Numbered from the stretch's first letter, positions 34,525-47,944 are shown. The stretch is 64,000 bases of DNA from Epiperipatus broadwayi (GCA_028023455.1 JAQFVV010012402.1:14068483-14132482); one strand, 5' to 3'. Numbers and translations are program-made. The notes: a model not told the origin generated them from the letters alone.

Positions 34525-37500
34525 TGTAACATTATAAAGAGATCAAATATTATAGATTCAATTGTAACTAAATTTATGAGATCAAAAGAATTAAGATAAT
34601 ACCTGAGTAGTCTATAATATAGAGATCATCATATTATAACTTAATAAACGAAAAAGAATTGTAGCTTTTTATTTTATATCAAAGAGAAAAGAATTATTTA
34701 ACCTGAGTAGTGGCTATTAAACAAAAGATCAGACTGAGTTATCAATCATCTTAAGGGTCATTGGATTAAATGAAACATATTTCTATAATTCGATTTCTCA
34801 AGATATCACAATATCAATAATAAATAAACAAATTATTAATAACAACTATTATAACTCAGGTATATGGAAATCAAGTGAGGTGAGTACACTAGTAACTCAA
34901 TAAAATATCTTCTCAGGTATGACAGTAGATTTTATCCACTTTCATTTCTTGGTTGGATCTCAAGTGCATGTCTAAGTGAACAACAAGTGAATATGGTCTA
35001 TCAGGGTGCCACTAGGTTAGCTGGACCTAGACAAAATTATATTTATAACTTTTTCACATGTACCAGGTTTGAATCCCTTTGGTACCTTATTTCTTACAAA
35101 ATGTATGATTTTGATTTTAGACCCATAGCACTGTATGCACTAATATTTAAGTAAACACCTAGGTAACATAAAACATCTTTAAACTAAAGTGGAATTCATT
35201 AGACAGAAATCATTTCTTAGATCTTAACATAACAAATGTGTTTCAATATTTTTTTATAAGTTTTACTAGCTCAGATTATATTATTAATTTAGGATGGCAA
35301 TTCACTCATCCTTGCATGAAATAGATGATGGGATGGTGGTTATAATAATACTAAGAAATCACTAAATACTATGAAATCAATATTTATTTATGGCCTTTAA
35401 ACATTTAACTAGCTCATTAATTAAAACATGATGATGATGATGATGATGATGATAATGACAACGATAACCACAGCTTTAGGACTAAGCCTAAACATAAAAC
35501 CTAATTGTTATAAAGAAATTCATAATTATTGCTTAATTTTAGTATATCTAATTGGAACTTAAATAGCTAATATTCACCTTGATGATGAATGATCACACTT
35601 AATAAAGACTACTCTTAATGAAATATATACGCCTCGTTTAATAAAATAAACTAATATTTATTGCTGCATTTCTAACATATACATAAAAATTTCTATATCT
35701 ACATGAAAATTTATATTAACAATAACAACAGTAATCATAATCGACTGTTTTAAAATCATAACATTAATTTTTAAATTCTTCCCCCTTTCCCGTAAATGTA
35801 TTTCAAATTGGATGTCACCTTGACCATGATTTTCACTCCATGAGAAAATGTCTCAAAAAAAAATAAACACTTTTCTCTCTCTCTTTTCTCTTTCGCACAC
35901 ATACCCTTATAAATCTAACATGTAAGTAGAATGACAAAAATAAATGTTAGTAAAATTGGAAAGAGCAAGTTTTAGAAACAAGTTTTAAATTATTTTCTAT
36001 CCCCCTCCCTTCTACACTCTGAAACCTATACTTTCTTAAGACAAAATAATTTAATATTTTAATACTGCTTATTCCTTCACATTCACATACAATTACATAT
36101 ATGCAACAAGTATTATATTATTATGTATGTGCTTGTTTTATTCCCATAATAACAAAATATTATTTAAAACAAAATAATAATAAAAAAATATATTATATAT
36201 TAATAACATTTCATAACTTTAAGTTAACAGACAATCATATGTTTATCATTATTAAGAAATTCTGGGTTTCAATTGATCTTGTTTGTTTTAAAAGTTCTTT
36301 AAACAAAATTATACCACTCTGTTGCTAAAATTTTACTAAGTCTCTGATATCATAAAGAAAACATAAAAAAAAATTCATATTACCAGTTCCATTCTTTGGC
36401 CGCGACTTCCAATGATTCAAATTTATCTTGTTCAATGTCTATATTTTGCAGCTACCATTTCCGTTTTTCTTTGGAACAATCTCTTTCTTGAGGTGTATAA
36501 TTATTTGATGATGATGATTCTATTGAGGTTATTTGCTTTAGTGGACAATTTGGAAATCATTATATTAACTTTTCTTCTCTTCCTGTCAAGCATGATTCTT
36601 TTAGTGGATGAAGTACAGCAGTTGTTTTCACATTTATAAATTTTCTTGGGTTTAAACTCAGTTACTGGAACAATTAATTGGACTTGATGATTTACTATTT
36701 ATCTGTAGATTAATCATTTTTCTTCTGATCACCTTCAAATGTGGGTGAATGCTTTCTTATTTCTATTTAAAAACATCTGATTTCTCTCGGTCAGTTGAAA
36801 GGTGTAGAATATTATTTTTCAGACAAGACATCTTTTCTTTCCTATATGATGTGATAGTTGATGATGAGTCTGGTAAACAGACAGAAAAATATATATTTTT
36901 CCTGGCCCACTATCCTTATATTTTCAATATTCAAAGCTTGCTACTAAAAAAAATGATTTTTTTAAAAAAAGGTTATCTAGCAGAATTAAAAATGTTTGTC
37001 TGCTTTAGTTTCAATAATTTTTAAAAGCTCTATAACAATATATTATACTAGCTCAACTGATTTTCCAGACTGCTTTTATATCCGATTTTTTTTTCTATTT
37101 CTGGCCAATTCGTTTTTTAGCTGGAAAGTGCAATCTTTTTTAGGAACATTAAAAAAAAATCACACACCTGGTTTCCAGACAAACTTTTGTCTTGACGGAA
37201 AAAAATTGACTTAATCCTTTTTTTTTACACCTATGTAACATCTCAAATTTGAGCTTCTTTCTTTTGATCTTAAGATGAGACATTTTTAAAATTAGACTTC
37301 TCACATTGTCTCTAAGTTTTTCAACAGAAAAACAACCCTTATAATACAAAAAAAATTGTTGAGTAAGAAAAAAAATAATATAACAGATTTTCTTCCTTTT
37401 CTCTCAATATTTAATAAATGTAGATATATTTATGTGATGTAACACACACACTCCATCATTCAAATTATTTATAAACTGACATTAAAATAATCTAATTGCT

Positions 37501-37939
37501 AGCTTAGTAATTATAACCCTAATATTTAAAATTAAATCCTTAGCTTTTAAATCCAAATTACAATTATAGAAAAGCAAAAATAGAAACAGAATAAGATATT
37601 AAAATTTAGCAAGTGTAGGTTAGTTTTAAAGAAAGTTAATATGTGTAATTTAAAAGTGACTAACTAAATAGCTTTTATAACACACACTGCCTATACATAT
37701 GCATTATAACTTTATTTTTTAACAAAAAAATTAAATATTACCTATTAAATGTGTGATAACTGTTGTCCCCACACTCTCTTTCTGTCTTAAGCTTTTAGAA
37801 CTGGATCTTGTAGGGTTTAAACTTGGATGCCCTACAGCTTCCTTTTTATATAAAAATGTGATGATGATTTTTGTTTTACATTTTCTTACATGCACATTAC
37901 TATAAATTTAGCTAATGACTAAATTGTAATGGCACAACA
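34525..37939 (-). repeat. Element 1 3' LTR
   Basis: On the minus strand begins TGTTGTGCCATTACAATTTAG after the polypurine tract and ends ATAATGTTACA. Contains an ATG/GAT trinucleotide run (35431-35453) and several open frames of 75-90 codons that recur at the same place in the other LTR; none has a recognisable domain. 3415 bases is long for an animal LTR. Confidence 0.88.
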
Positions 37940-37953
37940 TCCCCCCCCTTCGA
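37940..37953 (-). other. Polypurine tract of element 1
   Basis: On the minus strand CGAAGGGGGGGGA directly precedes the LTR start TGTTGTGCC. This fixes the direction of the element and its LTR boundary. Confidence 0.8.
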
Positions 37954-38143
37954 ATAAAATCATCAGCACCTTTGCTTTAACTATATCTAATAAGAGAAAT
38001 CCTAACTAATAAAATAACACTAATAATAATAACATAATAACATAATAATAAAAAAAATTTCTAACTACTGGTAAACATCATCAAATCCCCTTTTCATTAG
38101 AAAACTTAAATGTAATTTATTTGGAGATCTTTGCCAAGCTACT

Positions 38144-38290
38144 CTGCTGAAGTATAAGGGATCAAACTCCTAGCATTATAGGTTCCCTTATTCCCATCAA
38201 GAGTAGCAAGCATAAAGGCATTCTCTCCTATTTTCTTGGTAATTTGGAATGGCCCTTTTCTTTTCAAATCATATTGTGGTCTGCATAAAA
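38144..38290 (-). pseudogene. Integrase C-terminal tail of a Ty3/gypsy Pol
   Basis: One minus-strand frame reads LKRKGPFQITKKIGENAFML, then LDGNKGTYNARSLIPY and a stop. This is the GPF/Y module and the NxxxLKPY-like end found at the C-terminus of Ty3/gypsy integrases, where it helps choose the integration site. The frame is not continuous with the minisatellite frame before it. Without the DDE core it can have no integrase activity; it is a leftover that shows element 1 descends from a full Ty3/gypsy element. Confidence 0.7.
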
Positions 38291-38429
38291 TTGCACATGT
38301 ACATCCAGTCCATTTTTAATATTTCCATTTTTCATCTTGACTGGATATTTATAAAACATATCCGGAGGATTTATTTTATATAACCTCCTATTACAGACTC
38401 CATTTAGAAATATGGACTCTTGGTACCAT

Positions 38430-38905
38430 ACGTAATATGCCTTTAAATTTTTCAGAGAGATTGACTCTCTATACCATACATACTTTATTTTTAAACTTTC
38501 CAGAAAGATGGACTCTCTGTACCATATATAAATCTTTACTTGGTCCGTACTTCCAGAGAGGTTGATTCTCTGGGCCACGTATAATTTATTTTTAAATTTT
38601 CTAGAAAGGTTGACTCTTTGTACCATATATAAGGCGCACTTATATTTTCTAGAGACATTGATTCTTTGTACCATATATAATGGATATTTAAACTTTTCAG
38701 AGAGATTGATTCTCTGTACCATATATAATCTACTTTTGACTTTTCCAGAGCAGTTAAATTTTTTAGAGAGATTGATTCTCTGCATGATACACACTGTACA
38801 TTTAAATTTTTCAGAGAGATAGCTTCTCTGTACCAGATATAAGGTATTTTCATTTCAGAGATTGACTTCTGAGAGGTTAAATTTTCAGAGAGATTGATCT
38901 CTGTA
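38430..38905 (-). repeat. Minisatellite of about 60-base units inside element 1
   Basis: About 8 copies of a unit whose minus strand contains TATATGGTACAGAGA, ATCAATCTCTCTGAAAA and TTTAAA. Two frames stay open through the array (minus 38264-38794 and 38536-38853), encoding repeats such as LYMVQRINLSEKFK or YIWYRESISLKNL. The unit length divides by three in most copies, which keeps frames open. I see no protein family match and treat it as a repeat first, a possible repetitive protein second. Confidence 0.8.
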
Positions 38906-39184
38906 CCATATGTAAGGTACTTCTAATCTATTTAAAAATATAGATTTTTGAAACCATACATGCTGGTTAGCTAATAGATTGAGAACTATAGACTGTTGAA
39001 ACTTTTGCTCTCTTTCTAAAATATCTGGTTTCATCTCCCCCATTGCCCCTCTTAACTTTATCACATTATCTGGTACATGAAGTTTTTCCTCCCACTTTCT
39101 TCTCCTTTTTACTTCACAACCTATCCTAACCTGCTCTTTGGTCATCACCTCAGGTACTCTCTTTACTGAGAGATTTGGTTTCAT
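38885..39184 (-). CDS. Hypothetical frame, integrase-linker-like
   Basis: 99 codons beginning MKPNLSVKRVPEVMTKEQ; its ATG overlaps the stop of the upstream frame as ATGA. The part RRKWEEKLHVPDNVIKLRGA followed by a charged helix resembles the linker between integrase core and C-terminal tail in Ty3/gypsy Pol proteins, which would fit the tail found at 38144-38290. It runs into the minisatellite at its end. The assignment is an inference from pattern, not a firm match. Confidence 0.4.
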   Translation of the reverse strand: MKPNLSVKRVPEVMTKEQVRIGCEVKRRRKWEEKLHVPDNVIKLRGAMGEMKPDILEREQKFQQSIVLNLLANQHVWFQKSIFLNRLEVPYIWYRDQSL

Positions 39185-39441
39185 GACTTCTTTATTGGCC
39201 TATCTACTTTTTGGAACTTATCCTCTATCAGTGTACTAGCCGGTTTATTTACTTTTTCATCTAGTTTCTCATTCCTGTCTTTATCCTCAGTAGTCTGACT
39301 ATCTGGCCTATCTTTTCTTAGGTCTTTTCTGCAACTTTCTATAGTTTGTTCTAAACTTTTATACCTTTTTTGATTATCTTCCCTTAGAATTTTGAACATC
39401 TGCATTATCATTTCCATCACTTCCATTTCACCCATATTCAT
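39181..39441 (-). CDS. Gag-like N-terminus, coiled coil
   Basis: 86 codons starting MNMGEMEVMEMIMQMFKILR, with heptad-like hydrophobic spacing to about residue 35 and a highly charged DRNEKLDEKVNK stretch after. It is the first long frame after the primer-binding site and leader of element 1, where gag belongs. No capsid or zinc knuckle follows. It may help RNA or particle binding, or be a remnant; its four-base overlap with the next frame recalls retroelement frame junctions. Confidence 0.45.
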   Translation of the reverse strand: MNMGEMEVMEMIMQMFKILREDNQKRYKSLEQTIESCRKDLRKDRPDSQTTEDKDRNEKLDEKVNKPASTLIEDKFQKVDRPIKKS

Positions 39442-40647
39442 TTTACTAAATTTTCAATATATTTAATATACATTCCATCTGTGCTTTCCCTGACCATCAA
39501 AAACCTACACAACCTTTCCTTGTCTGACACCTATCTTTGACTAACTGACTGATTTGCTTTTCACCTTATCATGCATTACAAATACAAAAATATTTATTTA
39601 ATATCCTTATTTGATGAATCACACAACAATAATCTATATAGTGCATGTCTGTCTGCAATAGCCCAAATTATACATTCATCCATTCTCCTAGAGATCTGAC
39701 AGATATTGACAGTCCACAGAATGACTAGCAGTTCACAATCTTGAGATAAATAAAAGAATTCAGTCACAGCACTATAATCACACAATGCATCATGAGCACT
39801 CAGAAGATCATCCCAATTCGATCACTATTAACTACCACAACCCTTGATTGAATGATGCAAACTCTGTTGCAATAAAAGAAGTATTTTAAGTCTTAGGGGC
39901 TAAAATAGATAAACTATGCCTTGCTCTCTCTCTTGGAGTCTTATGTGGCAAGTATCAAAGAATGCCCTGCTTATTATAGACTACAGAAAACTAAGCCTTG
40001 CTCTCTCTCTTGGAGACTTATAGGCTGATATCATGGCAGGACTGCTGTTAACTGCTTCATGATAAAATAAAGATAACTTATAAATTGGGTTGGAGCAGTG
40101 AATGGGTTTGATCATTCATGGGTTACATGAATACATAGCATTCTTAAGGCAATGACAAAACTCTCCACTCATCATCAAAACTGCAATCTAACCAACCAAA
40201 CTCAAACGATCAAATATACAATCCAACCTCCAAAATCATAGACTTTTCTACAAAATGAACTTCCCAAACACACATGAGACTACTATCCCATAATTCATCA
40301 CTATTACTATGCCTGCCCTATCTGGCAATAAATCACTTTAATGTTTCAAAAAAATATTTCACCACTATCTTAAGTTGTGATATACATCTATTTTCAAAAC
40401 TGACAAAAACAAAACTAAGCTGTTTTATGGCTGTACCCATTTTATCATCATCAATGAAAAATTAAATCATATTGAACATCATCATACACAAATCTAAAAT
40501 AAGACTGTATGGCTAAGACAACTTTGTAAGACAAAAAAAAATTTTCACTGAAAAAAAAATTTTACTAAAAAAATTTCCTTCTTTTTAACCATACATCTCC
40601 CATCATTCTACAGACTCCCTTTTTCAGGTATATGGTAAAATATCATA
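39442..40647 (-). other. Leader of element 1
   Basis: About 1.2 kb between the primer-binding site and the first frame, without a credible gene. Two near-identical segments at about 39912-39945 and 39988-40021 (CTTGCTCTCTCTCTTGGAG) form a local direct repeat about 76 bases apart. Such a long leader may carry packaging signals. Confidence 0.45.
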
Positions 40648-40665
40648 GCCCCAGTTGGGCGTCCA
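40648..40665 (-). promoter_or_regulatory. Primer-binding site of element 1 (tRNA-Lys type)
   Basis: The minus strand reads TGGACGCCCAACTGGGGC directly after the 5' LTR end GTTACAA. It closely resembles the lysine primer complement TGGCGCCCAACGTGGGGC. With the polypurine tract at 37940 it proves the LTR architecture. Confidence 0.8.
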
Positions 40666-40666
40666 T

Positions 40667-43600
40667 TGTAACTTTAATAAAGAGATCATATGATCAATTG
40701 TAACTAATAATCAAAGAATTAAGATAATACTGATAGTTATAATATAGAGATCATATATTATAACTTAATAAACAAAAAAGAATTGTAGCTTTTTATTTTA
40801 TATCAAAGAGAAAAGAATTATTTAACCTGAGTGGTAGCTATTAAACAAAAGATCAGACTGAGTTATCAATCATATTAAGGGTCATTGGATTAAATGAAAC
40901 ATATTTCTATAATTCGATTTCTCAAGATATCACAATATCAATAATTATAAACAAATTATTAATAACAAACTATTATAACTCAGGTATATGGAAATCAAGT
41001 GAGGTGAGTACACTAGTAACTCAATAAAATATCTTCTCAGGTATACAGACAGTAGATTTTATCCACTTTCATTTCTTGGTTGGATCTCAAGTGCATGTCT
41101 AAGTGAACAACAAGTGAATATGGTCTATCAGGGTGCCACTAGGTTAGCTGGACCTAGACAAAGTTATATTTATAACTTTTTCACATGTACCAGGTTTGAA
41201 TCCCTTTGGTACCTTATTTCTTACAAAATGTATGATTTTGATTTCAGATCCATAGCACTGTATGCACCAATATTTAAGTAAACACCTTGGTAACATAAAA
41301 CATCTTTAAACTAAAGTGGAATATATAAAATTCATTAGACAGAAATCATTTCTTAGACCTTAACATAATAAATGTGTTTCAATATGTTTTTATAAGTTTT
41401 ACTAGCTCAGATTATATTATTAATTTAGGATGGCAATTCACTCATCCTTGCATGAAATAGATGATGGGATGGTGGTTATAATAATACTAAGAAATCACTA
41501 AATACTATGAAATCAATATTTATTTATGGCCTTTAAACATTTAACTAGCTCATTAATTAAAAATGATGATGATGATGATGATGATGATAATGACAACGAT
41601 AATGGTTTCAACCACAGCTTTAGGACTAAGCCTAAACATAAAACCTAATTGTTATAAAGAAATTCATAATTATTGCTTAATTTTAGTATATCTAATTGGA
41701 ACTTAAATAGCTAATATTCACCTTGATGATGAATGATCACACTTAATAAAGACTACTCTTAATGAAATATATATGCCTCGTTTAATAAAATAAACTAATA
41801 TTTATTGCTGCATTTCTAACATATACATAAAAATTTCTATATCTACATGAAAATTGATATTAACAAATAACAACAGTAATCATAATTGACTGTTTTAAAA
41901 TCATAACATTAATTTTAAATTCTTCCCCTTTCCCGTAAATGTATTTCAAATTGGATGTCACATTGACCATGATTTTCACTCCAAGAAAATGTCTCAAAAA
42001 AAATAAACATTCTTTTTTTTTTCTCTCTTTTCTCTTTGCACACATACCTTTATAAATCTAACATGTGAAGTAGAATGACAAAAATAAATGTTAGTAAAAT
42101 TGGAAAGAGCAAGTTTTAGAAACAAGTTTTAAATATTTTCTCCCCTCCCTTCTACCCTCTGAAATCCTATACTTTAACTTAAAACAAAAAATCTAATATT
42201 TTTAATACTGCTTATTCCTTTACATTCACACACAATTACATATATGCAACAAGTATTATATTATTATGTATGTGTGTGTTTTATCCCCATAATAACAAAA
42301 ATATTATTTAAAACAAAATAATAATAAAAAAATTATGTTACATATTAATAACATTTCATAACTTTAAGTTAATAGACAATCATAATTTTAGTACATCAAA
42401 ATCGTTTATTAAGAAATTCTGGGTTTCAATTGATCTTGTTTGTTTTAAAAGTTCTTTAAACAAAAATATACCACTCTGTTGCTAAAATTTTACTAAGTCT
42501 CTGATATCATAAAGAAAACATAAAAAAAAATTCATATTACCAGTTCCATTCTTTGGCAGCGACTTCCAATGATTCAAATTTATCTTGTTCAATGTCTATC
42601 TTTTGCAGCTACCATTTCCATTTTTCTTTGGAACAATCTCTTTCTTGAGGTGTATAATTATTTGATGATGATGATCCTATTGAGGTTATTTGCTTTAGTG
42701 GACAATTTGACAAATTCGAAATCATTATATTAATTTTCCTTTTTTTCTTTTAAAAAAAGATTTTTTTAGTGGGTGAAGTACAGCAGTTGTTTTCACATTT
42801 ATAAATTTTCTGGGGTTTAAACTCAGTTACTGGAACAATTAATTGGACTTGATGATTTAATATTTATCTGTAGATTAATCATTTTTCTTCTGATCACCTT
42901 CAAATGTGGGTGAATGCTTTCTTATTTCTATTTAAAAACATCTGATTTCTCTCGGTCAGTTGAAAGGTGTAGAATATTATTTTTCAGACAAGACATCTTT
43001 TCTTTCCTATATGATGTGCTGGCTGGATGAGTCTGGTAAACAGACAGAAAAATATATATTTTTCCTAGCCCGCCATCCTTATATTTTCAATATTCAAAGC
43101 TTGCTACTAAAAAAAATGATTTTTTTAAAAAAAGGTTATCTAGCAGAATTAAAAATGTTTGTCTGCTTTAGTTTCAATAATTTTTAAAAGTCTCTATAAC
43201 AATATCAACTGATTTTCCAGACTGCTTTTATATCCTATTTTTTATTTCTATTTTTGGCCAATTCATTTTTAGATGGAGAGTGCAATCTTTTTTAGGAACA
43301 TTAAAAAAAAATCACACACCTGTTTTCCAGACAAACTTTTGTCTTGACGGAAAAAAATAGTCTTAATCCTTTTTTTTTACACCTATGTAACATCTCAAAT
43401 TTGAGCTTCTTTCTTTTGATCTTAAGATGAGACATTTTTAAAATTAGACTTCTCACATCGTCTCTAAGTTTTTTAACAGAAAAACAACCCTTATAATACA
43501 AAAAAAATTGTTGAGTAAGAAAAAAAATAATATAACAGATTTTCTTCATTTTCTCTCAATATTTAATAAATGTAGATATATTTATGTGATGTAGCACACA

Positions 43601-44127
43601 CACTCCATCATTCAAATCATGTATAAACTGACATTAAATAATCTAATTACTAGCTTAGTAATTATAACCCTAATATTTAAAATTAAATCCTTAGCTTTTA
43701 AATCCAAATTACAATTATAGAAAAGCAAAAACAGAATAAGATATTAAAATTTAGCAAGTGTAGGTTAGTTTTAAAGAAAGTTAATATGTGTAACTTAAAA
43801 GTGACTAACTAAATAGCTTTTATAACACACTGCCTATACATATGCATTATAGCTTTATTTTTTAACAAAAAATTGAAATTACCTAATTAAATGTGTACAA
43901 CACTCTTTTGGGGTTTTTTTTCCAAAAAAAAAAAAAAAAAAAAATAACTGTTGCCCCACTCTCTCTCTGTCTTAAGCTTTTTAGAACTGGATCTTGTAGG
44001 GTTTAAACTTGGATGCTCTACAGCTTCCCTTTTTTATATAAAAATGTGATGATGATTTTTGTTTTACATTTTCTTACATGCACATTACTATAAATTTAGC
44101 TAATGACTAAATTATAATGGCACAATA
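40667..44127 (-). repeat. Element 1 5' LTR
   Basis: Colinear with 34525-37939 over its whole length. Starts (minus) in a TA repeat before TTGTGCCATTATAATTTAG and ends GTTACAA. Distinguishing features are a T-run/A-run insertion near 43912-43943, small deletions, and CTGGCTGGATGAG for GATAGTTGATGATGAG near 43017. Confidence 0.88.
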
Positions 44128-44174
44128 TATATATATATATATATATGTGTGTGACTATATATATATAATGGCAC

Positions 44175-44212
<38 letters not shown>

Positions 44213-44450
44213 ATGTGTGTGAGTGTGCCCAAAGATAGAATGGCATTTATGCTTACTTGAACTACATTAAAACACTCTCCCTTCATGAACTAAATTAGAA
44301 AGTGCTCTCTAAAGATCAATCATGAAAATATTGTTAGTCTTAAAATTCTGTTTTCTAGGCATATTTTTTTATGATTGCATATGTAATTAATTATATATAT
44401 AGTTTTATATTTTCTATTTTATGTAATGATTTATCTTTTTATATATATAC
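44128..44450 (+). repeat. TA/TG microsatellite and second piece of element 2 5' LTR
   Basis: 44128-44224 is mixed (TA)n and (TG)n, the same place where 52570-52590 in the 3' LTR has a shorter TA run. From about 44225 GATAGAATGGCATTTATGCTTA matches GATGTAAAGGTATTTATGCTTA at 52603. The piece ends in ATAC at 44447-44450, the duplicated target of the solo LTR. Confidence 0.75.
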
Positions 44451-47400
44451 TATGCCATTGCAATTTAGTCAGTAGCTAAATTTGTAGTAATGTGCATGAA
44501 AGAAAATGTGGAACAAAAATCATCATCACATTTTATATAGTAAAGGAAGCTGTAGGGCACCCAAGTTTAAACCCTACAAGATCCAGTTCTAAAACCTTAA
44601 GACAGAAAGAGAGTGGAACAACAGTTATATTCTTTATTTGTTTGTGTGTTAATAAAAAACTCAAAAAGAGTAGTATACACGGTTAATTATTCAATATTTA
44701 ATTTTTTTGTTAAAAAAGTAGAGTAATAACACATATATAAGCAGTGTGTGTGTAAACTGTTTAATTATCATTGTATATTTCAAATATTAAACTCTCTTCA
44801 AAGCTAACCTACATTTGCTAAATTCTAATATTTTATTCTATTTCTATTTTATTATTATCTGTTCCTATTCTGTTTATCTATGATTGTAATATTATGATTT
44901 CAAAGTGATTATAGTTTGGGGTTTGAAGGTTAAGAATTTAAATTTGGATATTAAAATTATAAATTTTTAGAAAAAGCATTTAGATTATTTTATAGGCCCA
45001 TTTTATAAATGATAGAGTGTGTGTGTACATTGCACAAACAATCCTACATTTATTACATATTGGAAAAAAAAGTTAAAACTGTTAAATTATTTGCTTCACA
45101 AGTTTGTGTTAAAGGAAAAAATCTGTTAAAGTAGATATATATTTTTGTAACAATTTTGTTTTTATAAAGATTGGTTGTTTTTCTGTTAAAGCTTGGTGAG
45201 AGTGCTAAGTTTTAAAATTGACCCATCAGCTTGATCAAAGAAAGCAGCTCAAATTTTAGGTGTTACATTTGTGACAGAGATGTCAAGAAAAAGGATTAAG
45301 ACAATTTTTCCTTCAAAACAAGATTAGTCTGAAAAATCAAAGTAATGTGATTTTTAAATATGTTTCTAGAGAAAGTTACACTAGGAATCTAATTAAACAA
45401 GTTAGCTAAAAAAAATAAGCTATAAAAACCAGTCTGGGAAAAATCAGTAAGAGATTTTTAAAAAATATTGAAACTAAGGCAGACAAACATTTTAATTCTG
45501 CTAGATAACCTTTTTTAAAATCATTTTTTATATCAAGTTTTTGAATATTGAAAATATAAGGATGTCGGGCTAGAAAAAAAAATATAGGTCTCATCTGGGG
45601 AAATTCCCTGATTCATCATCAACCAGCATATCATATAGAAAAAAATGTCTTGTCTGAAATTAAAATATTATACACCTGACGACTGATTGAAAAGAAAAAT
45701 TCGAGATTTTAAGCAAAAGAAACATTCACCTGCCTTTGAAAAATGAAGAAAAATGATTAATCTACTGATAAATATTAAATCATCTAGTACAAATTGAATC
45801 ATCTAGTACAGTTATTCCAGTGACTGAATTTAAACCCAGTAAAAGAAATTGCAAATGAGAGAACAACTGATATACTATAATGGTAGAATTATGCTTAACA
45901 AGGAAGGGCAGAAAAAGTTCCAGTGGCAAATAATATCACCAGTAAATAATTACAAGCCACAAGAAAAAGAAACTGTGATTGCTGCAAAAGTATGAACATT
46001 AAACAAGCTAAGTTTGAACCCTTGGGACTGGTAATATGAACTTTTACTATATATTTTCTTTTTGTTATATCAAAGAGTATTCTAAAATTTTATAAATGAA
46101 GTTATATATATTTTTTCTCAGAACTTTAACACAACCCAAAATCGATTAAAACCATAGTTTCCTTCAATAAGAATAATTATAACCTTGAGTAATAATTTTA
46201 TGTATATTAAAACTACTATTGTATACTAATCTAAAATTATGAAATGTTGGTTAAAATGTAAAAGATATTTTTTGTATTATTTTGTTTTTAAATAATATTT
46301 TGGGTATTATGGGAATAAACGCATACCTACACAGTAATATATTAAATTATTACATGGATATAATTGCATGTGGATGGAAGAATAATAGACACATATAGCA
46401 TTAAAAATATTAGGTTATTTTTGTTTTGATTTAAAGAATAGCATTATCCAAGCTTAGCGGGAAGGGAAGGGAATAGTTTAAAAACTTGTTTCTGGAAATC
46501 TTATTCTCTCAATTTCACTAACATTTTTCTACTTCATCATTTGACTTTACATGTTAGATTATAAAAGTATGTGTGCAAAAAAGAAAAAGAGAAAAAAAAG
46601 AGTGAATATTTTTTTTTATGAAATATTTTCTTGTGAATTGAAAACTTTAGCAAACTTAGTATCCAATTTTATATATATATATCTTTGACAGGAAAGGGGG
46701 AAGAATGCAGAATTAATCTTATGATTGCCAAATAATCAATTATTGTTGTTATCATCAATATTCATATAAATTCTTAGTTTTATCTTTGAATTGTTTGTAT
46801 ATGTTCGTAATAAATTAATAAATGTTAAATTGTTTTATTAAACGAGGCGTATATATTTTATTGAGAATATTCTTTATTAGTTGTGATCATTCATCATCAA
46901 TGGTTAATATTAATTATTTAAGATTTAATTAGATATACTAAGATTAAGCAATAGTTATGAATTTCTTTATAAAAATTAAGTTGTATGATTAGGCTTAGTC
47001 CTAAAGCTGTGGTTGAAACCATTATCGTTATCATTATCGTCATCATCATCATCACATTTTGATTAATGAGCTAGATAAATGTTCAAGGCCATAAATAAAT
47101 AAATGATTCCATGGTATTTAGTTGACATTCGTGAATAAATATTATAACCACCATTCCATCATCTATATCATGCCAAGATGAGTGAATTGCCATCCTGAAT
47201 TAATAATATAATCTAAGCTAGTAAAACTTATAAAGATATTGAAACACATTTATTATGTTAAGATCTAGGAAATGATTTCTGTCTAATGAATTTTATATAC
47301 TCCACTTTAGTTTAAGGATGATTTATGTTTACCTAAATATTAGTGCATACAGTGATATGGATCTAAAACCAAAATCCTCTATTTTTGTTAGAAATAATGT

Positions 47401-47944
47401 ACCAAAAAGGGATTCAAACCCGATACATGTGAAAAGGTTATAAGATATAACTGTGTCTAGGTTCAGATAATCTAGTGGCACCCTGCTAGACCATATTCAC
47501 TTGTTATTTACTTAAATACGCACTTGACATCAAACCAAGAGATGAAAGTGAACAAAATCTACCGTCTGTATATCTGAGAAGTTATTTTATTGAGTTACCA
47601 GTGTACTCACCTACTTGATGTTATTTCCTGAGTTATAATAGTTTGTTCTTAATAATTTGTTTATAGTTTCTACTTGTTTATTGATGATACAGTGCCTGCC
47701 TAACTAGGGTTTGAAATAGGCCAGACACCTTAAATGACTAGTCTCCAGGCATTATTGATATTATAATATCTTTAGAAATCTTAAGTAAAAATTGATGAAT
47801 TTAAGCCACCGATATTTTTATTGATAATTATGATTTACTTGAGTATATTTGAATTAATAAAATTTCGATGACTCTTATAGCTACTATCCAGGTATAAAAT
47901 GGTAATATTTATATTTGAATCTTTTCTACGTTATTTAAGTTACA
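44451..47944 (+). mobile_element. Solo LTR of element 1 family
   Basis: Inverted relative to the LTRs of element 1 and colinear with them: starts TATGCCATTGCAATTTAGTC (compare TGTGCCATTACAATTTAGTC) and ends AAGTTACA. Bounded by ATAC on both sides (44447-44450 and 47945-47948), a four-base target duplication. No internal region, so it arose by LTR-LTR recombination or is a remnant. It is more diverged than the two LTRs are from each other, hence older than element 1. Part of its last 300 bases is rearranged (about 47685-47760). Confidence 0.8.

Larger units (their letters stand above)
34525..44127 (-). mobile_element. LTR element 1, complete but non-autonomous, 3.4 kb LTRs
   Basis: Two direct repeats of about 3.4 kb flank a 2.7 kb internal part. 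Read on the minus strand: 5' LTR 44127-40667, a lysine-type primer-binding site 40665-40648, a leader, a coiled-coil Gag-like N-terminus, an integrase linker-like piece, a 60-base minisatellite, an integrase C-terminal tail, a polypurine tract, and the 3' LTR 37939-34525. Protease, reverse transcriptase, RNase H and integrase core are missing. Very long LTRs with a short, enzyme-poor internal part recall the LARD class of plants. The flanks are TA/TG microsatellite, the target site within element 2. The two LTRs differ by scattered changes and small insertions, including a poly(A) run near 43924-43943. Confidence 0.85.

Noticed and set aside
36749-37024. Frame of 91 codons recurring at 42960-43187
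   Set aside because: It recurs only because the LTR is duplicated; no domain and no place for a gene inside an LTR.
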